Source of the DNA: Vanrija pseudolonga | Taxonomy: Eukaryota > Basidiomycota > Tremellomycetes > Trichosporonales > Trichosporonaceae | DNA length: 64,000 bases | Direction: 5' to 3' | NCBI RefSeq assembly: GCF_020906515.1 | Contig: NC_085850.1 | Span: 1,426,001 to 1,490,000, forward strand | Part shown: one piece after another, positions 13,158 through 23,375 of the stretch | Position numbering within the stretch: position 1 is the first letter of the stretch | How the letters are laid out: every line of letters starts with the position of its first letter | The notes under the pieces: model-generated | What the model saw: only the letters and a program-made list of their open reading frames with translations | What the model was told of the DNA's origin: nothing | Databases searched by the model: none | Position numbers and translations under genes: made by a program

Positions 13158-14825
13158 GCTCTACCCACTGACACGGTGTGCGACCTAGTCGCCGCTGTTG
13201 TTCCGCATCAAGTGTCCGGTTTCCGAAATCGTTTCATTTTTCCTTTCTCTTCTCTGCATCATCGACATCCCAATTCGCCCGTCAGCATTCGCAAGCATCG
13301 AGCAACAAGCAACAACATCCCCCCTTCCATTTCTCCCGTCATTCAGCGCACAACTATCATCAATTGATCATACACGGCGGCGCTGGTCGCACAACGAAAT
13401 GGACGTTGAACATCAAACCACGCATTCGAGCTCGCTTGCACAAACCCCCCTCCGCTGGCGGCGGAAGGAGTCCCGATACCCATCCGGCCTTGTGTACGAT
13501 TAGCGCATTCCTATTCAAGATTCCCGACCACAACAATAGACAGCACCTGGCACAATTTCATGACGACTTACGACCCCCCCACCCCAATATAGCATTTCGA
13601 CATTATCATTGTGCCCCCCCTTCGCTGTCTGGGTTACCCCCAGGGAATTATCATGTAGCGGAGACACCAGGGCGAGAGGCGCTAGAGGCTTAGAGTGACT
13701 TATAGAGATCCAACCGCGAGCCTCGCCGGCGTTTGTATGCCCCACCGTCTCGGTGAGAGAATATGAATAGAGTTGCGAGTACTGTGAGATTGTTGTGTGA
13801 GGCGCGTGTAACAAAGAGACTGACTGACTGACCATGGCGGTGCCGTTGTGGAATGCTACATGATTGAGGCACGTCCTGGTTGATGCCAAGTGCCACAGTT
13901 GCCCGGCACTCTTGACGGCAAACCAACCGACAGTGACTGCAAAGTGATCGAGAATGATACTCGGGAAGTGGCACAAGTTTTGTCTCGGAACCAAACAAGA
14001 AGCCGCTGCAGACTTTACATGCGTTCCAAGAAACTTCGAAGGTGGCTGTGATGTCATGAGTGCAAGAAGCAGCGGGCGGGCACGGCTGAGAAGCTGGCAG
14101 TGAGAAGCGCGAGAAGCGGGTCTGACCCGCCGCATGCGTCCGTGCGTGCGTGCGCAGCGGCGTCGGCGTATGTAACGGGACGCGCGCGGCGCTAGGCGTT
14201 GCCCGCAGCCTCCACCCTGACTTTGACGCCTGTTGCAAAGGACTTTCGGCGGGCGTCGGGCGGGCGAGTCGAGCTGCGCGTCGAGTTGTCGGTAGTGCAT
14301 GGGCTCATGGGCTGCACGACGCCGCCGCTGCGAGTTTCACGCGGCACCGACAAACGATGATCTGGGGCGCGCGGGGGTGGGGCGTCGCGTTGCGACGGTG
14401 ATGGAGAGGAGGCGCGCCGAGGGCACGCACAGGGACTTGACCATGCGTTGCTTGCCTACCGTCACTCTGCCCTTCCCTGGCTGCCGGCTGGCTGGCTGGA
14501 GGCACGCTGCTAGCTAGATCTAAGCCTAAAAAGTAAAATGCGTTAGGCGGCAAGTTTCGCGACTTGGACTTGTAGCTCGTCTCTCTGCCCTTGCTTGGCG
14601 CGTTGGCTTGTCGCTCGACGGGAAGTGCAGCACCGGACGGACACAAGCCACGCGCACTCACTCAGCTTGCCTGCTTGCTGCGCAAACTGCAACAACTCAC
14701 ACGCACGACCACCTGCTGCTTGCTTCTCTCCAGACACCGGCGACTGGCGGCGACGACGACTTGGCTCACGACATTGCACGAGCATCATCATCGCATCGCC
14801 CGCCCGCGCACCCCCCTCTTTCGCC
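13158..14825. other. Intergenic: DED1 3' UTR and promoter of the next gene
   Basis: This 1668-bp stretch shows no convincing coding frame on either strand; the open frames seen are Arg-, His- and Cys-rich shadows. The first few hundred bases are C/T rich and probably 3' UTR. A GTGC repeat lies near 14130-14155. No ATG occurs on the plus strand from about 14542 to 14825, consistent with a leader. Confidence 0.45.
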
Positions 14826-17100
14826 ATGATCCTGCGCTCGTGGCTGCTGGCGGCGCTGGCCACCGCGCGTGCAGGGTACATCACCGTCGGCATGACTGAG
14901 TGAGCGCGTTGCCGGCCCTTCTTTCTGCACGACCTGGCTGACCTCACCCCAGCGCACACCAGTGCGGCACGTCCACGGTCGAGTGGTACGGCGACGACGG
15001 GCCGTACCACCTCCTCCTAACCCCCACGACCTTCTCATCGCACGGGTACAATGTCTGGGTGCCGTCCATTGCCAACGGTACCACCGCGTACAATTTGACG
15101 ATCAAGCAGCCAGCCGGGCTGCAATACCTCGTCACGGTGTGGGGCGCCTCGGGCATCGAGTATGCCGGGACGACGGACGTGCAGAGTGGGTCGTCGGGTG
15201 GCAAAGGAAGACCCAACGAGCTGACTTTGTAGCCGTCCTGCCTAGCGCAACAAACGACGCCTCGTGCTTCCTCCCCAACGCTGATATCGCCTCGCTCTAC
15301 ACCTTTGCCTTCAACATCTCCAACACGAATGCCGGGTTCCCGCCGCAATGTTCCAATCTCTCCATGGCGTGGCCTACGAGCCTCGAGTCGCCGACCCTCC
15401 CGCCCCGGACGAGATCTCTCGGCGGAGACGACGACGAAGAGGAGACCGACCCCGACGAGCCGAGACCCGTTGACGACCTCGGAGAGCGCCAGGCGGGCGC
15501 CGCCCAGACCTCCTTTGCGCCCAGCCTCCCCGGTACGCTCGACGCCGACACATCGAGCAGCAACAAGACGCAGGGCAACACAACGACTCCGCCGACCATG
15601 TTCGGCATCATTCCCCTCGGCAACTCGTTCTCCATCCCAATCACCTACTCGCCCAAGTCCAAGTTTGTCCATGGCCTCCCCGAGTCGTCGTGGTCGGACA
15701 CGCCGACGACATGGACGAGCCAGGGCGTGACGCACCTCAACTGGACAGTCAGCCTCGCCAAGGGCACGCGCTTCATCCTCGTCGCTGGAATTGGCTCGCA
15801 CGAGGAGTGGGCGAGCGGCGGCTCCAGCGAGATGATGACGGTCGGCCAGGGGGACTCGAGCTGCGCCAATGCTGGCTCAGCGCCAAGTATCACGGCGTCA
15901 GAGTCCAAGACGGGCCCGATCCGCAAGCCCACGGCGTCGGCAAGCAGCGACAGCACCAGCTCCACTGGGTCTGGGCCGAACATCGCCGGCGTAGTCCTCG
16001 CGTGTGTCTTCTCGGCGCTCGCCACACTCCTCCTCGCAGTCGTATTCTACTGCTGCTGCCGGATCAGGAACAAGCGGCGGCGCGCAACCAAGCAGGGCCT
16101 GCCCAAGCCGTCCGTGGTCAGCGTCGCGACCTTCGGCCGTATCGACACGAAGCGGCGCAAGCAGCCGCAGCGGTACGAGGGCGAGCAGGCCGGCGACGTG
16201 CGCCTCGACCTCATCGCGGACCGCGACGACGCGAGCGACGGTACCCGCCCGATATCCACCGTGTCGGACGCGACCCGCCCCCAGAGCCACTTCTCCGTCT
16301 CGTCCCGCCCGCCGCCGATCACCACGTCCCCGCTGCGGCGGTATGACGGCGAGTTGTTCGGCTCCCCCGCGTACAGTTCGCCGGGGTACAGCTCGCCCGT
16401 CGAGCTCGACAGTTACCACGACTACACGCCGCAGATGACGGGCTACTCGAGCGCGCAGCTGTCTGCGCGCGCTCGCGGGGACGACTACGCGCCCCTGTCA
16501 CCGCGCGCCGGCCGCGACGAGTACTCGCCGTTGTCGAGCCCGACGCGGGCGCCAGAGAGCTCGAGTTCCGACCGGCTGGGCGACATCCGCACCGACCTGA
16601 TCGGCCGCCCGCCATCATTGGACCAGCTGATCGCCTACCCCGCGCTGGCGGTCACGCCGCCCCGGCGCGGGCTGCAGCTCCACGACCCCGAAGAGGCGGG
16701 CTCCGAGGCGCTCGGCCAGCTCAAGCGCGACACGCTCGCCGCGCTCGACGGCCAGCCGGGCTCCCCGACCGCGCCGGTGCCCGGACCGTCCTTGCCCCGC
16801 CGGCGCCGCGAGCGAGGCGAGGCGACGTACCTCGTCCACCGGGACGCCGGGCGCGTGCTCGGTGGCCCGCGCCGCCCGCGCAACGTGCTCGAGCTGCCCC
16901 CTAGGTACGAGGAGCTCAACTGGGACGAGGAGGAGGACGGTCCCGCGCCGCTCACCATCAACACCAGCGCCGGCTCAGCGCAGTCTGCCTCGGCGTCCCC
17001 TGCTACCCCGGTTCCGCCCTCGGCCGCCAATATCCCTCTACCGCACTCGCCTATGCTCTCGCAAACCTGGGACATTCCCCCTCCGGATCACACCCCATGA
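14826..17100 (+). CDS. Single-pass membrane protein with secreted N-terminal domain
   Basis: An unrecognised 724-residue type I membrane protein. Exons 14826-14899, 14953-15185 and 15233-17100 join in phase. It opens with a signal peptide (MILRSWLLAALATARA), then an outer domain of about 330 residues with paired Cys and several NxT/NxS sites (NGT, NLT, NIS, NLS, NWT). The block CGTSTVEWYGDDGPYHLL resembles the C-x-W-GG-PPY pattern of an uncharacterised basidiomycete surface family. One membrane helix lies near residues 352-375 (GVVLACVFSALATLLLAVVF) followed by Cys and basic residues. The 350-residue tail is disordered with Ser-Pro sites, so it may be phosphorylated. A wall sensor or adhesin role is possible but not shown. 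Confidence 0.8.
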
Positions 17101-17351
17101 CAGTTCACAACACGGACAATACTGAACTTTACACCCATTGTACAGCATCGCACCCGCATCTTGGGCCGTATCGGACACTCGGCCTCCCATACAGTTAGAA
17201 CACTGTTGTAGCACTACCCCCATTTCGCGTCTTCATTGCCATTACACTACCCAGCCCCGTATCCGCCACTGATGCATGTGCGCCACGAATCTATGAGATG
17301 AGGAACGGCCGAGGCCAAGAGTCAAGAAGGAGAATGCGACAAGGCAACTAA

Positions 17352-19259
17352 CTAGTTTTGAGGGTAGTTCTCCAGCTCGTTCTGGAGGATGAAGCTCACA
17401 CGGCGCTGGCTCTTGGGCGCCGTACGGCCACCAGTCGTACGCATCTCCTGGCACACGAACGAGTCGGGCGCGCCGGCCCAGTCGTCGACGCTGTAGCGGC
17501 CCTTCGAGTTCAGACCGCGGTCGCGGTCGCCGAACAGGTCGAGCGCAAGCTGCGTGTGCGACACACCACCGTATGTTGTCAAGCAACGAGGGTTGACGAG
17601 GATGCGCGCGGGGCGGTACTCCGAGTTGGGGATGAGCCACATGTCCTCCTCCTGCATGATGGGTTCGGGTGCTGGGATCGTGTCGTCCATGGCGTCAATG
17701 TTGGTGCCCGAGTTCTCGTCGGCCGCCTCCTCCCTGTCCTGTCCTTCCTTGACAGGGTTGGCGGGCTGCGCAGCCGGGTCCTCGTTCTCAGCAGCCTTGA
17801 TGGCGGCCTCTCGGTCGGCGGGACGCTCGATATGCTCCTTGCCAGCAGCGGGAGCGGGCTTGTCGGCGCGCTTCTTGTCGCCAGCGGCGGCGGCAGCGTT
17901 CGGGCCCGGGTCGGCCTCGCCCAGGATAGGAGCAATGTTCTCAACAATCACGTCACGCTTGCCGCTGCGGCGACCAGAACGGGCGGCACCGCGACGGCCC
18001 TTGCCCTCCGTGGGAGTGCCACGCGACGCATCGATCCAAAGGTCGCGGCAGAACCACATCTGGGTAGAGTCCATGCACGGTGTCTCGGGGTCGGTGGGGA
18101 CATCAGCGGTGAGGTTCTGGGCGTTGGGCGAAGCGCGGTACTTGATGCCACGGTAGTAAGACTGCTCGGGGTCGACGACGTGCGTGCCCGACTCGCAGCA
18201 GAAGACCTGGAAGGGGAGATGTTCGGCGTAGCGCTCGGTGCCGACCTTGTCACGGGGAGGGCCGGCCTCGGGCTTGGAGCTGGAACGAGCCTGGCGGAAC
18301 AGGTCGCCCGCAATGTCACGGGTTCGCCAGCGGTCCGAGAAGATGAAGAAACCGTTGTGCTCGGCCCAGTCCATACCGCAGACCATGGCAGCGCTGTTCT
18401 GCTCCGACACACGCAGCGACTCGAGCACGTCCATGGGGCAGGTGAAGCCCTTGAGCCAGATAACGCGATGGAACTTGATGTTGCGCTTCTGCTGGAGCTC
18501 GTGGAGCGGCTCCAGCACGAGGTTGCGCACAGCAGCCTCCTCGAGCGGGTAGTAGGTGATGGTCAGGGGGTCGATGCGGCGAATACGGAACGCAATGCCG
18601 AGGATGGTCAAGACGGCCTCGCACAAGTCGCTCAGCGTCGGCGTCGCGTCCGTTGAGCCCTGGTCGAGCATGGACACGAAGATGTGGCGCGTACCGAGGC
18701 GGCGCGCGAGCTGGACAATGATGGCGAGCTGGTCGACCAGGAAGTGGTCGGCCGAGTGGACAACTAAGGCGATGTAGTACAGGTGGTCGGTGTTGGCAAG
18801 GTCGTTGTACTTGTCGTCGACCGACTGGCTGAAGGGACGCACGAGCGTCTGGCACTTCGCCGCGACCCATCCGTTGAACTGGAGGAGGTCGTCAATGACA
18901 CCCTTCATTACCTGGGTGTCCTCGTGTGCTGTCTCGCTACCAGCGATAAAAGGTTGCTGGAAACGCGTCCAAAAGTCCCAGATACCGTCCGTGACCTCCT
19001 CGTCGAAGAGGTCGGGGCGCGAATCGCGCCCTATCCTACTCTGCAGGAAAGGGTATTTGGACACATCGAGCTCCTTTTCTTGCAGGAAGACGCGCTCAAC
19101 AACGCCGTGCGTCTGGATCGAGTCGTGACGCTTGGGGCTGCTGAAGAACAGGCTGCGGCAGAGCAGGACCGCCGTGACGAGGAGTGTGCCGCGGATGAGC
19201 AGACGCTGGACAGCAGGCGTCAGGCTAAAGTGGAACCCACGCGTCGCGAACGTCGGCAT
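17352..19259 (-). CDS. CAP59-family mannosyltransferase-like protein (GT69)
   Basis: A Golgi type II glycosyltransferase of the family that includes Cryptococcus CAP59 and the alpha-1,3-mannosyltransferase CMT1, which build capsule and wall glycans. A single exon encodes 635 residues from the ATG at 19259. A membrane anchor lies at residues about 19-38 (LLIRGTLLVTAVLLC). Family blocks are present: HIFVSMLDQGSTDAT, then FHRVIWLKGFTCPMDVLESL, MVCGMDW, and DRWRTRDIAGD. The usual N-D-V of the second block reads K-G-F here. Residues about 440-530 are an Ala/Lys/Glu-rich insertion without structure. An in-frame ATG at 19445 would add 62 Pro- and Arg-rich residues; I prefer 19259 because the anchor then sits near the N-terminus. 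It converges with the membrane-protein gene, 251 bp away. Confidence 0.87.
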   Translation of the reverse strand: MPTFATRGFHFSLTPAVQRLLIRGTLLVTAVLLCRSLFFSSPKRHDSIQTHGVVERVFLQEKELDVSKYPFLQSRIGRDSRPDLFDEEVTDGIWDFWTRFQQPFIAGSETAHEDTQVMKGVIDDLLQFNGWVAAKCQTLVRPFSQSVDDKYNDLANTDHLYYIALVVHSADHFLVDQLAIIVQLARRLGTRHIFVSMLDQGSTDATPTLSDLCEAVLTILGIAFRIRRIDPLTITYYPLEEAAVRNLVLEPLHELQQKRNIKFHRVIWLKGFTCPMDVLESLRVSEQNSAAMVCGMDWAEHNGFFIFSDRWRTRDIAGDLFRQARSSSKPEAGPPRDKVGTERYAEHLPFQVFCCESGTHVVDPEQSYYRGIKYRASPNAQNLTADVPTDPETPCMDSTQMWFCRDLWIDASRGTPTEGKGRRGAARSGRRSGKRDVIVENIAPILGEADPGPNAAAAAGDKKRADKPAPAAGKEHIERPADREAAIKAAENEDPAAQPANPVKEGQDREEAADENSGTNIDAMDDTIPAPEPIMQEEDMWLIPNSEYRPARILVNPRCLTTYGGVSHTQLALDLFGDRDRGLNSKGRYSVDDWAGAPDSFVCQEMRTTGGRTAPKSQRRVSFILQNELENYPQN

Positions 19260-20066
19260 GGTGGGGACGTTTGGTGCGCCTGGGGCAGTGGTGCGAGGCC
19301 GACGGCGCGAATCGGCGTTGCCTTTGGGAGGGGGGGCTGTTGGACGCGTTGGGTTTGGGCGGCGGGGCGGGCGGAGAGGGCAGTGAAGAAGGGGTGAGGA
19401 TGGGGTGAGGATGGGGCGTAGTCGGGCAGAGAGGTCCAGCAGCATCCAGCACGATCACGGGCAAGGAGGATATGTCACCAGGGGGAGCACAGTGTCAGCG
19501 GCGTCGGCGTCGGCGTCGGCGTCGTGGGTGGGTGGGTCGCGCGTCTGTGCGAGCAAGCCTAATCTCCGTGCAGAGTGGCCTGGGCGGAGGGGGGAAACTA
19601 CCAGATGGGTCTGGTCACTCACAGGTTGACGGAATGTTGGCCGCGAGTTGTCTAGGGCAGCGCGATTGTGCGCGATTGCGGGTATGCGCGAGTGTGTAAG
19701 AGGAAGAAGAAGAACGAGAAGCAGTTGTGGTTTGTCGTTGAATAGAAAGTGAAAGGCTTTGTAGAGTTGAGTTCCAGGGTGGAAGGCGGCGTCGAAAGTG
19801 AAGCAGAGCGACGCCAGACTGACAGACAGACAGACAAGGACGCCAACTCTTTTGCGACTCAGGCACCCACCACTACCGACCACCACGGGTAGCTGCTGCT
19901 ACGCTTGCTGCTACGTGCCCAGGGCCGGGCGACCTTCAATCTCATTTACAACCTGCTTTACGACGCTTCCACTCCCGCATTCAACGGAACTAATGACTTG
20001 CGTGGCATTTGCCCCTCACCTCACAATGCAACACTCTCTCCATGCATGCAATCTACCAACGACCCC
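19260..20066. other. Promoter of the GT69 gene and bL9m 3' flank
   Basis: This 807-bp gap holds no gene. It should contain the GT69 promoter (reading leftward) and the end of the bL9m transcript. A short tandem repeat sits at 19501-19524. T/C-rich and A/G-rich blocks lie near 19690-19740. Confidence 0.4.
19501..19524. repeat. Hexanucleotide tandem repeat, four copies of GCGTCG
   Basis: Four perfect GCGTCG units stand about 240 bp upstream of the GT69 start. Being a multiple of three and GC-rich, it could arise by slippage. Confidence 0.9.
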
Positions 20067-21240
20067 CTAGGCCTCACGCACAACCTCGACCTCGATGCGC
20101 ACCTCCTCGCGGCCAAACTCGCGAAGCTGCACCGACACAGCCCACGTACCCAGCTCCTTCATGCGCGCACCACCCTCCTGACCAACCCACGACACCTCGG
20201 CGTCCTTTGCCGAGATGCCGTGCTCGTGCACCAGACGGTCGAGCACATCCGAGAGCGTGAGCGAGCCGTGCAGCGCTGGCGTCGAGGGCGAGACGGTGCG
20301 GCGCTCAAAAGTGATCGTTTGCGGAATGAGGTGAAGAGCGTTGAGCAGCGCCTCCGGTGTGGGCACCGCTTCCTTGTGCTGGTATCCTTCAGGCGCCTTG
20401 CCCGAAGGCGCGTCGAGGAGGTCGAGGTTACTGGGTGCAGGGCGGGACTGGCGGCGTCAGCAGGTGGAAAGGGGTGTGGTGTGTGTGGTAGGGCAGGTGG
20501 CAGCGTGGGCGAGGTGGTCTCGACCAGCCAGGATACCCTTCTGGTCTGAGTGCCATGTCTCGCCTCGGCCTGGATCGCTCCTGCGGTGCCAGGATACGCT
20601 GCAGATAGTTCTGCTGCCAATACTGTAAGGTCGGAGGCCAGTTCGGCCACTTGACAGAGCGGACCCATGCCTTGCTTCAAGAAGGCAGGCAACCTTCCTC
20701 AGCGCGCCACGATCCCCTTCGTGCACTCTTTCCGTAGCTGCTTCCCACAACAACACTCACAGCCTCAGAGATGAAGGGCTCCAATCGCTGGGAAGCACGC
20801 TTCCAAGGAATGTAGCGGGCGAGTCGGCACGGCGCGAGCTGGTGCCTCATACGGCCGGGGGCGACGGCGACACGGTCGTCTGCGGGGTCAGCGGCGTGAT
20901 TTCGGGTGGCCAGAGCGGCCAAGCACATTGGGTTCATGGCTCTGATCGGCCTCACTCACATTGGTATCCGATACCCTCGACGTCCTGGAGGAGCTCAACG
21001 ACGACAGGGGTGTCCTTCGACCACACAGCCGATGTCTGAAAGCGTCAGCGCCGTCGTCGGGGACAAGGACAGGGCGCGGCTGCTGTACATGTCACGCTTG
21101 CATATGCACTACGCGGTGCACCCAGCGACGCCCCAGTGCATGGCCACGCCGTCGCGTGTCCGAAAACTCACAGAGAAGGCAGCGGACCGGGTCGTCCTCA
21201 AAGAGCCGCGAAGGGCGGCGCGCGATGTCGAAGCGAGCAT
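20067..21240 (-). CDS. MRPL50: Mitochondrial large-subunit ribosomal protein bL9m
   Basis: A 253-residue homologue of bacterial ribosomal protein L9, imported into mitochondria. Exons 21172-21240, 20960-21035, 20761-20879, 20537-20670 and 20067-20430 join in phase. The first exon is a classic import presequence: MLASTSRAALRGSLRTTRSA, rich in Arg, Ser and Ala with no acids. The L9 N-domain follows with VVVELLQDVEGIGYQ, then VAVAPGRMRHQLAPCRLARYIP. The C-domain ends GARMKELGTWAVSVQLREFG, as in L9. The acceptor of exon 4 (20670) ends AAG and is the weakest join; the rest is firm. The gene symbol follows the yeast name for bL9m and is assigned by family only. It is divergent from the LRR gene over 254 bp. 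Confidence 0.85.
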
Positions 21241-21494
21241 TTTGGTGTCTGTCCGGGTCGAGGTCTATCTGTTAGGCTGTGCGAGTTGCCTGGCGCGGTA
21301 CTGCAGCGACGGCCGTGTTGTTGGAATGGCAATAACAGTCTGGAAGATGGGTTTTTGCACCGTCAACGAGATCAACTTTCGAGTTCGCGGCAGATGTCGG
21401 TGGATGAGTCACGTGACAAACTCACAAATGTTGGAGAGGAGAGTGCAATCTTGCATCTGTTTATGAAGGACCCATCGCACATCACACAACGACA

Positions 21495-23326
21495 ATGGAT
21501 AGGGGAGCATCACGCAGCCGGAAACGCGCAGAGAAGGCGAGCAAGACATCGGCGGTGCCAGACACGCCGGCACCAGCGCCCAAGCAACGCGACGTCAAGG
21601 CCCTCCCAGGTGGCTCGAAGGGCGGCAAGCCCAAGGGCAAGGGCAAGGCTGGGCCGAGCAGCAAGCCCGTTGGCGGCGTACACCCCGAGCGCGCCGAGCG
21701 CAAGCGCAAGGCAGAAGAGCAGTCGAAAGACCCGGCAAACTACACGGCCAAGGCGATCCGGAGTGCCAAGGCGCTCGTGTTCTCGCAAGAAGCGTTCACG
21801 ATCCCCCCGCCGGCTGAGCGACTGGCGGGCGTCACCCGCGTCGACCTCGAGGGCAGCGGCGCGACCGACGTGTCGTGGCTCGCGGGGAGCAGCGTGACCT
21901 GGCTCAGCTTGAAGGGGTGTGAGGTGGTGGACGGGTGGGAGGCTGTTGGCGGGCTGGCGGATCTCTCAGGTAGGTTGGGCCCGCTTGATGCCAGCTAACC
22001 TCGCAGTCCTCAACATCAGCGCCACGGGCATCACGACCCTCCCCAAGCCGCTGGCAAACCTTTCCAAGCTCAAGGCCCTTGTGGCCATGAGCAACGAGTT
22101 CAGCACGCTCGACCACGGCGTCGTGTCGGGCTGGAAGGAGCTCAACTCGATCAGTGGGTGCTGCTGGCAACGAACACAGCTGACCCCTAGTCGTGTCCCA
22201 CTCGCCGAACCTCACGTCGCTGCCAGCGTCGCTGGCCGAGCTGAGCAACCTGTCAAAGTTGACACTCTCGCACTGCCCTCTCCTGTCTGCCGCTGGGCTG
22301 CCGGACCTCTCGGCACTCCCGCACCTGCGCGACGTAAAGGCGAACAACCTCCCACGGCTGACCAGCCTCCCTGCCCACCTCGCGACATGGGGAACTGGCG
22401 TGATGAGCAGCGACAAGGACGGTGCCCCTCGCCGCGGGCAGGGCCTCGAGGTCCTCGACCTCGGCAACTGCTCGCTGCCCTTCGCTGCCGTCTCCAAGAT
22501 CTTTGGGCTGGCCGGCAAGTCCAAGACGCCGCAGTGGGGCAACCTCCGCTCCCTCACGCTGCGCGCCAACCCCCTGGCGCTCGAGAAGGAGGACTACGCC
22601 GAGCTGCTGCAGGCGTCGGCCGACCTGCCCAAGCTCCAGATCATCGACTCGCGCCGCGTCGTCGAGCGGAAACGCAAGGGCGAGACGCCCGAGACCAAGT
22701 CGGAGCGGCGGGCGAGGGAGCGCAAGGAGGCCAAGATGCGGCCCACAGGTGCGAACGAGACGGGCGGCGGCGCGATGCGCACATGGGGCAAAGGCGATGC
22801 CGAGGCCGAGCAGCCCAAGGAGAAGAAGCGCAAGGCCAAGGGAGAGGAAGGTGAGGAGCGGAGCGTGGAGAAGAAGCGCAAGGCGAAGGGCGAGGACGCG
22901 GAGAAGGCGGAGAAGAAGCGCAAGGCCGTTGTCGTCGAGGACAAGGCCGAGGCCCGGCCCAAGCGAGTGCGCGAGGACAAGCCCGAGGCTGAGGCCAAGG
23001 CCAAGAAGCCAAAGGCCACGCCGCGCGTGGTCGACGCCGACCCAGAGGCGCCAGCACCCAAGAAGCGCAAGGCTGCGCCGGCGCTAGCAGCGCCCGCAGC
23101 GACGGCACCGACCCCCACCGACCCGTCGGCAGCCAAGCCGAAGAAGCCGTCGCGTAACGAGACGGCTGTGGTCGGCGTGGTCGAGGTCGGTGCGGGCAAG
23201 GGCGAGCGCCGGCCCAAGTCCAAGACGGGCGTGGACCTCAAGGCTGTGTTTGGCGGCGGTGTCAGCACTGGTGGTGGCGGCGACGACGAGGCGTCCGGCT
23301 CGGGCCTCGGCGTCGGAGGGTGGTAG
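21495..23326 (+). CDS. Leucine-rich repeat protein with lysine-rich, probably nucleolar tail
   Basis: An unrecognised 585-residue protein. Exons 21495-21969, 22007-22153 and 22191-23326 join in phase; both introns are 37 nt. The first 80 residues are basic. About six leucine-rich repeats follow (residues about 110-360), such as LNISATGITTLPKPLANLSKL and LTSLPASLAELSNLSKLTLS, of the type that bind proteins. The last 230 residues are packed with KKRKAK-like motifs and Glu, which look like multiple nuclear or nucleolar targeting signals. A role in ribosome assembly or chromatin is a guess. It converges with TAF7 with only 49 bp between the stop codons. Confidence 0.82.
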
Positions 23327-23375
23327 AGGTGTTAGATACAACATGCATATGTCTACATGTACTAGGGCCATCGAC

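Noticed and set aside
17352-19259. A capsule biosynthesis gene cluster around the GT69 gene
   Set aside because: Its neighbours are a membrane protein of unknown role and a mitochondrial ribosomal protein; no other glycan genes are close.
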